Of a stretch of DNA of 64,000 nucleotides, positions 24,766 through 33,675 are shown one piece after another. The position numbers and the translations under genes are program-made. Source of the stretch: Rhodocyclaceae bacterium (GTDB lineage Bacteria; Pseudomonadota; Gammaproteobacteria; Burkholderiales; Rhodocyclaceae). Position 1 is the first letter of the stretch. Every line of letters begins with the position of its first letter. The stretch spans positions 46,282 to 110,281 of the forward strand of contig VIKE01000007.1 of NCBI GenBank assembly GCA_008080565.1, read 5' to 3'. The notes under the pieces are model-generated. The model saw nothing but the letters and a program-made list of their open reading frames with translations, was not told where the DNA came from and ran no database searches.

Positions 24766-25953
24766 ATGAGTAACACGATAAATATCGGTCTGATGTGGCA
24801 TTCCCTCAGGTCAGACAATCTGGGTGTTGGCGCATTGACGTTGTCGCAAGTGGAAATCATCAACGAGGCCGCAAGAGCTCTCGGCCTGAGTGTTGCCTAT
24901 AAGGTTTGGGGAACACAGGGCGGCAAGGATTACAGTGCCTACCTTGGGGATCGGCTGATCAGTAGCGGCGACATCTCTCTGCGTGAGATTGTCATGGGAA
25001 GAAGCACGCTTGGCGCTGAAATGTCCAGTTGCCACCTCATCTTCGACATTGGCGAGGGCGACAGTTTCTCGGATATCTACGGTCTGAAGCGATTCTTCCT
25101 GCACGTCGTTACCAAATGGATGGCGCTTGGCAAATGCCCGCTGATCCTCAGCCCGCAAACAATCGGGCCGTACGCGCGGGCAAGCACGCGGTTTCTCGCC
25201 TCACGCCTGATGAAAAGATGCCGGAAGGTATTCGCTCGTGACGACATTTCAAAGGACTACTTGGCAAAACTCGGCGTTGTATCGAATACCGGAGTAGCGA
25301 TTGACGTTGCTTTCGCTCTGCCTTATCAGCGCAAGGCGTTTACGGGCGACAAGATCAAGGTTGGTGTGAATGTCTCCGGCCTCCTTTTTAATGGTGGCTA
25401 TTCCAAGAACAATATGTTCGGACTGCAGTTTGATTACCGGCAGTTTGCGGAACACTTGTTGGAGAAACTGACTGCCGATGACCGATATCAGGTCTATCTC
25501 GTGCCGCATGTGGTTTGCGAAAGCTATCCGATTGATGATGATTTCAAGGCGTGCGAGTGCCTGCACGAGCAATTTCCAAATACCGTTCTTGCCCCGACCT
25601 TTAAAGACCCAATCGAAGCCAAGAGTTATATCGCCGGAATGGATTTCTTTACGGGGTCCCGCATGCACGCTTGCATTGCCGCGTTTTCTTCCGGCGTTCC
25701 CGTCGTGCCCGTCTCGTACAGCCGGAAGTTCAACGGCCTGTTCAAGTCCATGGGGTATGAATACCTTGCTGACCCGACGACGCAAAATGAAGAACAGGTT
25801 CTGGGATCGATCTTGGAGGGTCTTTCCCGGCGCGCCGAACTTGCTGAGAAAGTTGACTCGGGAAACCGGATAGCCGCGTCCCGTCTGGATATTTACCGGG
25901 AGTTCGTGGCGGAAGCTTTGAACGAAGTGCTTCGTTCAAGTGCCAGGGCGTGA
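24766..25953 (+). CDS. Polysaccharide pyruvyl transferase family protein
   Basis: 395 residues of the WcaK/AmsJ/CsaB fold. Typical features are the N-terminal LMWHSLRSDNLGVGALTLSQ, FDIGEGDSFSDIYG, a CPLILSPQTIGPYA strand and the C-terminal FFTGSRMHACIAAFSSGVPVVPVSYSRKFNGL. The family transfers pyruvate from phosphoenolpyruvate to form a ketal on a sugar, adding negative charge to the polymer. Its location between flippase and glycosyltransferases supports that role, but the acceptor sugar cannot be read from sequence. Confidence 0.9.
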   Translation: MSNTINIGLMWHSLRSDNLGVGALTLSQVEIINEAARALGLSVAYKVWGTQGGKDYSAYLGDRLISSGDISLREIVMGRSTLGAEMSSCHLIFDIGEGDSFSDIYGLKRFFLHVVTKWMALGKCPLILSPQTIGPYARASTRFLASRLMKRCRKVFARDDISKDYLAKLGVVSNTGVAIDVAFALPYQRKAFTGDKIKVGVNVSGLLFNGGYSKNNMFGLQFDYRQFAEHLLEKLTADDRYQVYLVPHVVCESYPIDDDFKACECLHEQFPNTVLAPTFKDPIEAKSYIAGMDFFTGSRMHACIAAFSSGVPVVPVSYSRKFNGLFKSMGYEYLADPTTQNEEQVLGSILEGLSRRAELAEKVDSGNRIAASRLDIYREFVAEALNEVLRSSARA

Positions 25954-25990
25954 GTCGGGTGTTTTGGAAATCAACTGCAGGTATTCCGCG

Positions 25991-26794
25991 ATGAGCAATA
26001 GTGAATTGTCCGTAAGCATCGTTACCGCCACTTTCAACTCGATGCGTTTCTTCGAGAAAACCAAGCAAAGCGTTTTCTCTGCAGGAGTCGAAGGCTTCGA
26101 GTGGATCGTGGTTGATGACGGTTCAAGTGACGGGACTAGGGAGTATTTGCAAACTTTGACGGATCCACGGATAAAGGTGCATCTCAAGGAGCGCAACACA
26201 GGAATCGGCGACTCCTACGAGATCGGCGTCAGGTTGGCGCGAGGAAAATACCTGCTGATTCTTGACCATGACGACACAATTCCCGGTAGCTCCCTGATTG
26301 ATAGGATCGACGCACTTGAATCGCATCCGGAATCCAATGTGGCTTTTGGGACGGTCGCCTACATGGACGAGGGCGATCGTATTTACCAGGTCTCAAAATT
26401 TCCGTTCCTGAAGCATTCCGGGCTAGTGCCATCGGCTCGGGTTCTTGCAGGCGTTTTTTTTGCGCCGGCCTATCCCTTGAAACAGGGTTGCGTTGTGTTG
26501 CGGACGGCTTTTGTCAGAACCGTTCCGCGCATTTTCGATATCGCGCTGTTTCTTAGCGGTGTGCGAAGTGGCCCGGTAGCATTTATCGACCAGCCATGCC
26601 TGAATTACCGGACGTTCCGGAACCAGTTTTCCAGTTCCCGGAAGATGCGGCTCATCAAATTCTTCCACTTCTACTGGGCACGGTACGCATTCCAGTATCT
26701 CCCTTGGCTAGTCAGTGTTCCGGTGGCGCTCTACCGCACCGCGCTTGAATTAGCCAAGGTGCTGTGGTGCTTCATTTCGCCAAAGCGGGTGTAG
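25991..26794 (+). CDS. Glycosyltransferase family 2
   Basis: About 267 residues. GT-A fold: VSIVTATFNSMRFFEKTKQS near the N-terminus, the first Asp motif FEWIVVDDGSSDGTREYL and the metal-binding DxD-type LLILDHDDTIP. The C-terminal part has basic and aromatic residues and a hydrophobic stretch (YLPWLVSVPVALYRTALELA) that may attach to the membrane. It transfers one sugar to the growing lipid-linked unit. Start at 25991 chosen because the frame upstream overlaps the previous gene. Confidence 0.9.
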   Translation: MSNSELSVSIVTATFNSMRFFEKTKQSVFSAGVEGFEWIVVDDGSSDGTREYLQTLTDPRIKVHLKERNTGIGDSYEIGVRLARGKYLLILDHDDTIPGSSLIDRIDALESHPESNVAFGTVAYMDEGDRIYQVSKFPFLKHSGLVPSARVLAGVFFAPAYPLKQGCVVLRTAFVRTVPRIFDIALFLSGVRSGPVAFIDQPCLNYRTFRNQFSSSRKMRLIKFFHFYWARYAFQYLPWLVSVPVALYRTALELAKVLWCFISPKRV

Positions 26795-26799
26795 CGGAA

Positions 26800-27726
26800 A
26801 TGCCCACCCTCTCTATTCTGATCGTCAATTACAACGGCCTGAGATTTCTGGCCGACTGTTTCGCATCAATCAAGAAGCATGTCAGCTGCTCCTACGAGAT
26901 CATCGTGGTGGACAATGCCTCCTCCGATGGTAGCTGTCAGTTCATTGCCGACAATTATCCCGAAGTCAGGTTGGTTGCCAGCCCGATCAACACCGGGTTT
27001 ACAGGGGGCAACAACTTGGCCGGGGAGCATGCGCGAGGCAAGTATCTGTTGCTCCTGAACAACGATACGGTCTTGCTGAGCGATATCGCCCTGGCCGTCG
27101 CAGAATTCGACGACCCTGCCGTGGGTGCGCTCGGCTGTCACCTCGTCTACGGCAACGGCACCTTACAGCACTCCTTCGGTTTCGAGCACAAGCCTGGGCG
27201 ACTCGTGCTGTTCTGGCTGTTGGGTGACATATTCAGGAACTTTGCTCCGGCCAAGCTCGCCGAAACGGACCCGGCTGAATACGCGAGGACACAGGCGAAC
27301 GTTGCTTGGGTAAGCGGTGCATTCCTGCTGACCCGCACGGAGCTGTGGCAGAGATTGGGCGGACTGGATATCAGCTACTTCATGTATGTCGAGGATGTCG
27401 ATTATTGCAAGCGCGTTGCCTGCGCCGGCTACCGGGTCGAGTATTTCCCCGGAGCAAGGATTGTCCACTACGGCGGCGCGGGCCGCGCATGGATGGGACT
27501 GCGGGCGTTGCAAAACACCCTGCGCTCGTACCTGATCTACACCCGCAAAAACTATACCGTTCGGGACGTGTTGTTTTTGCGGATCGCACTTTCTGCGGTA
27601 TTTGTTGCCCGTGCCATGGCTTATGGCGCTATCGCGCTTGTCAGGCGTTCCTCGGTGCATCGAGAAAAATCCGGCGGTTTCCTACAGGCTGCAGCGGAGC
27701 TGGCCGGCGTCAGGAAACCCGCATGA
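26800..27726 (+). CDS. Glycosyltransferase family 2, rhamnosyltransferase-like
   Basis: About 308 residues. It begins LSILIVNYNGLRFLADCFAS, followed by EIIVVDNASSDGSCQFI, NTGFTGGNNLAGEHARGKY and the metal-site LLLNNDTVL. The WVSGAFLLTRTELWQRLGGL and SYFMYVEDVDYCKR segments match WbbL/RfbF-type rhamnosyltransferases. The nearby rfbBDAC genes make dTDP-rhamnose, a plausible donor. The start at 26800 follows the previous stop by 5 bp. The stop overlaps the next gene (ATGA). Confidence 0.9.
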   Translation: MPTLSILIVNYNGLRFLADCFASIKKHVSCSYEIIVVDNASSDGSCQFIADNYPEVRLVASPINTGFTGGNNLAGEHARGKYLLLLNNDTVLLSDIALAVAEFDDPAVGALGCHLVYGNGTLQHSFGFEHKPGRLVLFWLLGDIFRNFAPAKLAETDPAEYARTQANVAWVSGAFLLTRTELWQRLGGLDISYFMYVEDVDYCKRVACAGYRVEYFPGARIVHYGGAGRAWMGLRALQNTLRSYLIYTRKNYTVRDVLFLRIALSAVFVARAMAYGAIALVRRSSVHREKSGGFLQAAAELAGVRKPA

Positions 27727-28904
27727 AAACCGTTCTGTTCGTTCATCAATCGGCTGAAATGTACGGCTCCGACAAGGTACTGCTATCTCTCGTCGATGGC
27801 CTAGACCGTTCGCACTTCCGCGCGATCGTTCTGCTCCCGTCTGATGGTCCGCTTCGGGATGAACTGGTTGCGCTGGGTATCGCAACCCATGTCGTCCCGA
27901 TCGTCAAGGTAAGTCGTGCGAGCTTCAGCCCGAAAGGCTTGCTGCAGCTGCCATTGCAGATACGGCAGTCCTTGAAGGCCATCAGCCGCCTGGTGCGGCC
28001 GGAGGAGGTCAGCGTCGTGCATTCCAATACGCTCGCCGTGCTTTCCGGCGCGCTCTGGGCGCGGCGATACCGGATTCCGCACCTGTGGCATGTACATGAA
28101 ATGATCGTCCATCCCCGCATTGCCAGAAGGCTTTTTCCGCTGTTCCTGCGCCTGTGGGCGGACCGAGTCGTGAGTAATTCGATTGCCACGGAAAAGCTGC
28201 TGCTGGAAGTCGAGCCGGCACTCAACCCCCGCTCTGAAACGATTTGGAACGGCATGGAACGTGCCGCGCAACCGAACCCGGAGGCCGCTGCCGTTTTCAG
28301 GCAGAGCATTGCCTTGCAGCCGGGTGAACTGCTTGTGGTGCTAATGGGGCGGATCAATCGCTGGAAAGGGCAAAACCTACTGGTCGATGCCGCGATACGA
28401 CTCCGGGCCGAAGGTGTTACTGGCGTCCGCTATCTCATCGTGGGCAGTCCGCCGGAAGGGCAGGAGCACTTTCTTGATGCGCTGTGTGAAAAAATCAGTG
28501 TATCGGGAATGGGGGAGGTCGTGACGGTGATGGGTTTCCAGACCGACATCTGGCCGATCTGGGATGCGGCCGATATTGCGGTGGTCCCGTCTACGGAACC
28601 GGAGCCCTTCGGCATGGTTGCACTTGAGGCCATGGCGGCGGAAAAGCCGGTCATCGCTGCTGGCCATGGAGGCTTGCTCGATATCGTGGTCGACGGCGAA
28701 ACCGGCCTGCTGTTCAAGCCGGGCGATGTCGGGGACTTCGCCCGGTGCCTGGCAAAGCTGTTCAATGACCCCGAGTTGCGTCGGGACATGGGCGCCGCCG
28801 CCTGCCACCGCTACCAGAAGACATTCAGCCTCGGCGCTTACGTGTCCGGGTTCGAGCGGGTCTATTCGGAAATGGCGGAGAAAACTAGGAGCTCGCGCCG
28901 ATGA
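27723..28904 (+). CDS. Glycosyltransferase family 4
   Basis: About 393 residues, GT-B fold. The N-terminal nucleotide-like domain begins TVLFVHQSAEMYGSDKVLLS, the acceptor half contains HLWHVHEMIVHPR, and the C-terminal donor domain shows VVLMGRINRWKGQNLLVDAA and the EX7E-type VVPSTEPEPFGMVALEAMAA, then AGHGGLLDIVVDGETGLL. This is a retaining glycosyltransferase acting on a nucleotide-sugar donor at the inner membrane face. It overlaps the genes on both sides by 4 bp, evidence of an operon. Confidence 0.92.
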   Translation: MKTVLFVHQSAEMYGSDKVLLSLVDGLDRSHFRAIVLLPSDGPLRDELVALGIATHVVPIVKVSRASFSPKGLLQLPLQIRQSLKAISRLVRPEEVSVVHSNTLAVLSGALWARRYRIPHLWHVHEMIVHPRIARRLFPLFLRLWADRVVSNSIATEKLLLEVEPALNPRSETIWNGMERAAQPNPEAAAVFRQSIALQPGELLVVLMGRINRWKGQNLLVDAAIRLRAEGVTGVRYLIVGSPPEGQEHFLDALCEKISVSGMGEVVTVMGFQTDIWPIWDAADIAVVPSTEPEPFGMVALEAMAAEKPVIAAGHGGLLDIVVDGETGLLFKPGDVGDFARCLAKLFNDPELRRDMGAAACHRYQKTFSLGAYVSGFERVYSEMAEKTRSSRR

Positions 28905-30277
28905 GTTCAATCGTTGGAAGCCGCTACATCGCCCCGATAGCGATGAAGGAGCAGCATGTCAATTGGCCGGTCGTTCTCTACTTCTTTTTCCTGACTGTTG
29001 CCAGCCTGCTGGGTGCGGTGCCGATAACGGTATTCATGCTCTTGTTCATGTTCCTTGTGCTGTGTTGCTGGATTCCCATGCGGGGCGGCTTGCCGCCCTT
29101 GCTCGGCAATCTGTTGCTGCCGTTTTCGGCTCTGCTACTTGTTGGGTCCCTCGGAATTTATGAAAACCCCAAGTACGACGTGTTTAAGGATGTCTGGTAC
29201 GTCGGAAAACCCATGCTGTGCATGACGGTCGGGTTCGTGCTGATGTGGAACCTGCGCGACTTGCGCAGGCTGTTACGGATATTTGTCGTCGTCGGCGCTG
29301 TGGTTTCGGTATTCCACATCATCCGTTTCATCCAGAACCCTGATTTGCTTAGCTTGTCGGCAAACGATATGCGGAACGCCGCTGGCCGCGGCTATATCAT
29401 CGCCGTTATTGGAATAGGTGCTTGGCTGGCGGCATGGAAACTCAATTTCAGGCTTTTCCCGTTTGGCCGGTTGATCGATACGATACTGTTGTTGCTTTGT
29501 CTCGCATCGATCGGCCTGTCGATGTCGCGAGTGATGTTCTTGTCGTTCTTGCTGCTGGTGGGCGCTGTTCTCGGCATCGTCAACTTCACCGATCGAAAAA
29601 AAGTGACCAAGATCGTTGTGGCCGTTGTCATCGGCTTTATTGTGCTGATGCTGATACCGAAACCGCAGTACGTCGGGCAAAACGCCACCTTTCTGGAGAA
29701 GATGCTTTTTTCCCTGCAAGAGATGGAGGTGCGCGACTACAACTCGATCGCCGACATCAATACCCGTTGGCGCGGCTACGAGACGGCGCGGGCATACTTG
29801 ACCTATTCGAACGGAGCGTACTGGCAATATCTGACCGGTCGCGGATTTGGCACGTCGGTCGATCTTGGGCTATTCATGCCGATGGGGGACGAGCCGATCA
29901 GATTCGCTCCAATCTTGCATAACGGTTACATGTATCTGCTGGTCAAGACCGGGTTGATGGGCATTCTTATCTACCTGTTTTTCTTGGCCAGTGTCATCAG
30001 GACAGGAAATGAATGCATCCGGCAGGAGGGGGGCGGGTCCCATGAGTCTCGATACACCGGCCGGCTGATCGTTGGTGTGGCTTGCGTATTGGGGGTTAGC
30101 ACTTTCGTCGTTTCAGGTCCGTTCAACAAACAAGCAATGATCCCGGCTGAGATTTTTCTGGGCGCACTCGTTGCTCATGCTGCTCGGCGTACCTTTCCCA
30201 ACCGGTCGGTAACGTTTGAGCGCGTCATTCAGCCGTCGCCGTCTTCGCCTAGCGTTGTCTCAAAGGGGATGAAATGA
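28901..30277 (+). CDS. O-antigen ligase/polymerase-like (Wzy) membrane protein
   Basis: 458 residues with about 10-12 helices (VVLYFFFLTVASLLGAVPIT, LLILVG-like repeats, KIVVAVVIGFIVLMLIPKPQ). One large periplasmic loop (about residues 255-345) contains the ligase-family sequence NTRWRGYETARAYLTYSNGA and YLTGRGFGTSVDLG. This topology fits the Wzy_C/O-antigen ligase superfamily, and in this locus a polymerase joining repeat units is expected. Sequence alone does not separate polymerase from ligase. Stop and start overlaps tie it to both neighbours. Confidence 0.8.
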   Translation: MSSIVGSRYIAPIAMKEQHVNWPVVLYFFFLTVASLLGAVPITVFMLLFMFLVLCCWIPMRGGLPPLLGNLLLPFSALLLVGSLGIYENPKYDVFKDVWYVGKPMLCMTVGFVLMWNLRDLRRLLRIFVVVGAVVSVFHIIRFIQNPDLLSLSANDMRNAAGRGYIIAVIGIGAWLAAWKLNFRLFPFGRLIDTILLLLCLASIGLSMSRVMFLSFLLLVGAVLGIVNFTDRKKVTKIVVAVVIGFIVLMLIPKPQYVGQNATFLEKMLFSLQEMEVRDYNSIADINTRWRGYETARAYLTYSNGAYWQYLTGRGFGTSVDLGLFMPMGDEPIRFAPILHNGYMYLLVKTGLMGILIYLFFLASVIRTGNECIRQEGGGSHESRYTGRLIVGVACVLGVSTFVVSGPFNKQAMIPAEIFLGALVAHAARRTFPNRSVTFERVIQPSPSSPSVVSKGMK

Positions 30278-31389
30278 AACTCTCAGCGTTCTTCAGGTTT
30301 CTCGCCGCCATCGTCTTCTCTCTGCTGGTGCAGTCTTCCTTTGGTCAATCTATACCGGAAGGCGATGATCCGAATCTGCCGCCGGGGTGGCCTTGGCGCG
30401 GGATCACCATCGACTCTATGAGCCGGGGGAACAGCCCTGCCTTCGTCGGTTATTTGAAGAGCCAGGGCGCCAACGCCGTCGAACTGGTACTCGTACTCAG
30501 GGATACGGCGAAATATAAGAAAAAAAGCCCGGCCGAGGTTTGGGACGAGACGATCCAGTGGGCAGACTGGATGCTTGATGCCTGCCGCGACAACGGCATG
30601 GTGGCGATGCTCTCGGTCTCGCAGTTCCCAGTCGATCCTGCCTACAACTTGACCCAGGCTTCCCCTGAGTTCTGGGGAACGCCAGCCCATCTCGAAGAGG
30701 TAGTCGAAATCGCGGAACGGCTGGCGCAGCATTTCAAGGACCGAGGCAGGGAACTGGGCGCCTATGAGTTCCTGAACGAGCCTCTGGTCAGGAGTAGCGG
30801 AAAACTACGTTCTCCAAAGGCTTGGCCGGCGCTCATGGGCCGCCTGGTCGAAGCGGTACGCAAGCACGATCCTGATCGCCATATCGTCTTGACTGCCGGC
30901 TTCGGCGGCGAGGCGAGTTACTACAAAACTCTTGAAAAGCCGTTGCCCTATGACCGAATCATCTATGGTGCCCATGTCTATAACCCTCATGAGTTCACGC
31001 ATCAGGGGATCGGGGAAAACCCACGAGGCAAGAGCTGGCCGGGGTACGTTGGCATAGTGCGTTGGGACAAAGATAGGCTGCGGAAACAGTTGTCGCCGCT
31101 TATCGAATTTCGCAAGAAGTACAACGTGCCGGTACTGGTCGGCGAATTCAGCGCAGTACGGTGGGCAGAAGGCGCATCGCAATGGATCTGCGATGCGGCG
31201 AGCCTGTTCGACGAAAACGGATTCGGGTGGATGTACTTCGCCTTCAACGGGTATCACGGCTGGAATCCGAATTACGACGCTATTTACTCCGGCAATGATA
31301 CCGCGGACTTCGAGAAGCACCGGGTTGGCGACCAGTCCGAGCGCTGGCGGATTATGCGATCGATCTATAGCCGTAAATGCAAGTCATAG
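30274..31389 (+). CDS. Secreted glycoside hydrolase family 5 (cellulase-like)
   Basis: 371 residues. The signal peptide (FFRFLAAIVFSLLVQSSFG) is followed by a TIM-barrel hydrolase. The acid/base Glu lies in LGAYEFLNEPLVRSSG (NEP motif, about residue 170), the HVYNPHEFTHQG segment follows, and the nucleophile Glu is in VPVLVGEFSAVRWAEG (about 287). GH5 enzymes cleave beta-1,4-linked glucans or mannans. Its place in the polysaccharide operon suggests trimming, release or quality control of the polymer rather than nutrition. It overlaps the wzy-like stop. Confidence 0.88.
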   Translation: MKLSAFFRFLAAIVFSLLVQSSFGQSIPEGDDPNLPPGWPWRGITIDSMSRGNSPAFVGYLKSQGANAVELVLVLRDTAKYKKKSPAEVWDETIQWADWMLDACRDNGMVAMLSVSQFPVDPAYNLTQASPEFWGTPAHLEEVVEIAERLAQHFKDRGRELGAYEFLNEPLVRSSGKLRSPKAWPALMGRLVEAVRKHDPDRHIVLTAGFGGEASYYKTLEKPLPYDRIIYGAHVYNPHEFTHQGIGENPRGKSWPGYVGIVRWDKDRLRKQLSPLIEFRKKYNVPVLVGEFSAVRWAEGASQWICDAASLFDENGFGWMYFAFNGYHGWNPNYDAIYSGNDTADFEKHRVGDQSERWRIMRSIYSRKCKS

Positions 31390-31443
31390 CTGAGTCATTC
31401 ACTTTAGTTGCACCAAGAATTCAATAGCCAACTAGGAAACGCA

Positions 31444-32454
31444 ATGAAGAAGATATATCTGCTAGGCAATGAGTTGAACCCGACGCCGCTGAGAGTGTTC
31501 ATCAAATCGCTCAAGCAGGCGCCGTATATGGCAAGTAACTATCTTTACGACATGCGGCGCTACCTCAAGCATTCCTCAACCTTGGGGTACGGCAGCAAGA
31601 ACAAGCTGCGGGCACGAATAATTGCGATTTATCACAACGTCGAAAAGGGCCTCTCACTGCCGGCGCCGCGACCCGGTTTCGGAGAAAGCAATCTTTCGTA
31701 TCTTCTGTCGGCGATAGATTTGTATCTGTCGCGATATGGTGTCGATGAGTTTTTGCAGGCACCGGCCAGCGCTCTCTCCGCCTATGTGGACTTCAATCGT
31801 GCGGCGGGGAACGAGAATTTCCCGGAAAGAGAACGGATATTGAAGACAATTGATCGGATCGGGGTGGCGAGTCCGGAATGCGGCGGCACAGTCCTGTTAA
31901 CCAAGGCACAAATTCGGGCTGCAACTCAGAATGTCGGGGCCGAGTTCTTTACGTCGAGGTGTTCGGTTCGCCAGTATTCCGAAGAAGACGTATCGGACGA
32001 AGATATTGTTGAAGCCGTCCGGATTGCCCAGAAATCGCCCTCCGTTTGCAACAGGCAAACATGCAAGGTTTATGTGATCCACACCAAGGAGCAGATCAAG
32101 CGGGTTCTCGATTTTCATGGCGGTACGCGTGGCTTCGGGGAGCACGTAAACAAACTGCTCGTCGTGACGAACAAACTTTCTAGCTTTTGGGGCGCGTCCG
32201 AGCGGAATCAATGCTGGATTGACGGTGGTTTGTTTGCCATGAGTCTGCTACTAGGGCTGCATTCGCGCGGGCTTGGTGCGTGTAGTTTGAACTGGAGCAA
32301 AGACTCGAGTGTAGATCGCGAATTCCGGAAGATCGTGGAAATTGGAGATGACGAGGCAGTCATCATGTTGGTCGCAGTTGGGCATATCCCAGAGAGTTTG
32401 AAGGTTGCTTTGTCGCATCGGATGCCAATTGAAGATGCTGTTTGTTTTTGCTAG
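31444..32454 (+). CDS. Nitroreductase-family protein with an extra N-terminal domain
   Basis: About 336 residues, longer than the 180-220 of ordinary nitroreductases. Residues 1-165 form a domain containing YHNVEKGLSLPAPRPGFG. The flavin-reductase core begins near FFTSRCSVRQYSEEDVSDED and continues AQKSPSVCNRQTCKVYVIH, with a GLGACSLNW segment near the C-terminus. Such proteins occur in many surface polysaccharide clusters. Their substrate is unknown and a direct role in sugar modification is inference. The gene is AT-richer than the flanking housekeeping DNA. Start 31444 chosen over the upstream ATG at 31408 for compactness. Confidence 0.8.
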   Translation: MKKIYLLGNELNPTPLRVFIKSLKQAPYMASNYLYDMRRYLKHSSTLGYGSKNKLRARIIAIYHNVEKGLSLPAPRPGFGESNLSYLLSAIDLYLSRYGVDEFLQAPASALSAYVDFNRAAGNENFPERERILKTIDRIGVASPECGGTVLLTKAQIRAATQNVGAEFFTSRCSVRQYSEEDVSDEDIVEAVRIAQKSPSVCNRQTCKVYVIHTKEQIKRVLDFHGGTRGFGEHVNKLLVVTNKLSSFWGASERNQCWIDGGLFAMSLLLGLHSRGLGACSLNWSKDSSVDREFRKIVEIGDDEAVIMLVAVGHIPESLKVALSHRMPIEDAVCFC

Positions 32455-32479
32455 AACACTAATCAAGCTCGGGAGATGC

Positions 32480-33586
32480 ATGAAAAAAACTATAAGAATA
32501 CTTGGTACTCGCGGCGTGCCTGCCGCACACGGCGGCTTTGAAACCTTTGCCGAATATCTGGCCCTTTTTCTCGTTGACCGTGGATGGCGCGTGGTGGTGT
32601 ATTGCCAGGAAGATGGTAGCGGCCCGGTGTTCAACGATACGTGGTGTGGCGTCGAGCGGGTGCGTATTCCCGTTGCTCAGACTGGCCCCAAGGGCACGAT
32701 AGTGTTTGATTGGAAGGCAACGGCGCATGCGGCGCAGTTTGGCGATTTGTGTTTGACGCTGGGTTACAACACGGCGGTGTTTTGCAGCCTGTTGCGAGTG
32801 AAGGGCATTCCCAACCTGATCAACATGGATGGCATCGAGTGGTCGCGTGCCAAGTGGGGTGGCGTGGCCAAGACGTGGTTCTGGATGAACGATTGGGCCG
32901 GTTGCTGGCTGGGTAATCATCTGGTGGCGGACCACCCGCAGATCAAGGTGCATCTGGAGTCACGCGTGCGCGGTAGCAAGATCACGACGATTCCCTATGG
33001 AGCCGACGAAGTGCTGGCGGCGGATGAGGCGCCGGTGCGTGCGCTCGGGGTTGAGCCGGGGCGTTATCTGACGGTGGTTGCTCGCGCCGAGCCGGAAAAC
33101 TCGTTGCTGGAGATTGTGCAGGGGTTTTCTGCGGCGAAACGTGGTTATCGCTTGGTTGTACTGGGCAACTATCAGGATGAAAACGTTTATCACCGGGCGA
33201 TCAAGAGCGCGGCGAGTGAGGAGGTTTTGTTCCCCGGGGCTATCTATGACAAGACGGTCGTGCAGGCTTTGCGCTTTCATAGCGCGGCTTATGTGCACGG
33301 CCATCAGGTGGGCGGCACCAATCCCTCATTGGTTGAGGCGCTGGGGGCCGGGAATGCAGTCATTGCCCACGACAACCGCTTCAATCGTTGGGTGGCAGGG
33401 GATGGGGCGGTGTATTTCAACGGGGCGGAATCGTTCTCGGCGCAACTAGGGCAATTGTTGGCGGAGCCTTCGCGCTTGCAGGTCCTCTCGTCCAAGAGTC
33501 GCGAGCGCTTCCATCAGGAGTTCACTTGGCCGCATGTGCTGGCGCAGTACGAGGATTTATTGGCCAGGTATTTGCCCGGCAAATGA
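32480..33586 (+). CDS. Glycosyltransferase with DUF1972 N-terminus, rhamnosyltransferase-like
   Basis: About 368 residues. It opens IRILGTRGVPAAHGGFETFA, the DUF1972 signature found in glucosyl/rhamnosyltransferases. INMDGIEWSRAKWGGVAKTW and a GT-B C-terminal half follow (VVARAEPENSLLEIVQGFSA, AAYVHGHQVGGTNPSLVEAL). It likely adds rhamnose, given the adjacent rfb genes. GGGAG lies 6-10 bp before the ATG at 32480. A weak partial match to the dispersed repeat around 32562-32583 encodes the ordinary family segment LVDRGWRVVV and is not counted as a copy. Confidence 0.9.
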   Translation: MKKTIRILGTRGVPAAHGGFETFAEYLALFLVDRGWRVVVYCQEDGSGPVFNDTWCGVERVRIPVAQTGPKGTIVFDWKATAHAAQFGDLCLTLGYNTAVFCSLLRVKGIPNLINMDGIEWSRAKWGGVAKTWFWMNDWAGCWLGNHLVADHPQIKVHLESRVRGSKITTIPYGADEVLAADEAPVRALGVEPGRYLTVVARAEPENSLLEIVQGFSAAKRGYRLVVLGNYQDENVYHRAIKSAASEEVLFPGAIYDKTVVQALRFHSAAYVHGHQVGGTNPSLVEALGAGNAVIAHDNRFNRWVAGDGAVYFNGAESFSAQLGQLLAEPSRLQVLSSKSRERFHQEFTWPHVLAQYEDLLARYLPGK

Positions 33587-33675
33587 ATTCGGAATAGTCC
33601 GTTGGGACTAGTTGGTGCATCGCAAAGGCATAACAAGTTTGGCGATAATTCTTTTTTTTGTGATTGGAACAGGCT

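Noticed and set aside
25850-25875. Possible repeat copy at KVDSGNR in the pyruvyl transferase gene
   Set aside because: The peptide resembles PVDRGNR, but the DNA identity is low and the arm is missing.
32562-32583. Tenth copy of the dispersed repeat in the DUF1972 glycosyltransferase gene
   Set aside because: It shares only GTTGACCGTGG and lacks the arm. The encoded LVDRGWRV is a normal family segment, so chance is likelier.
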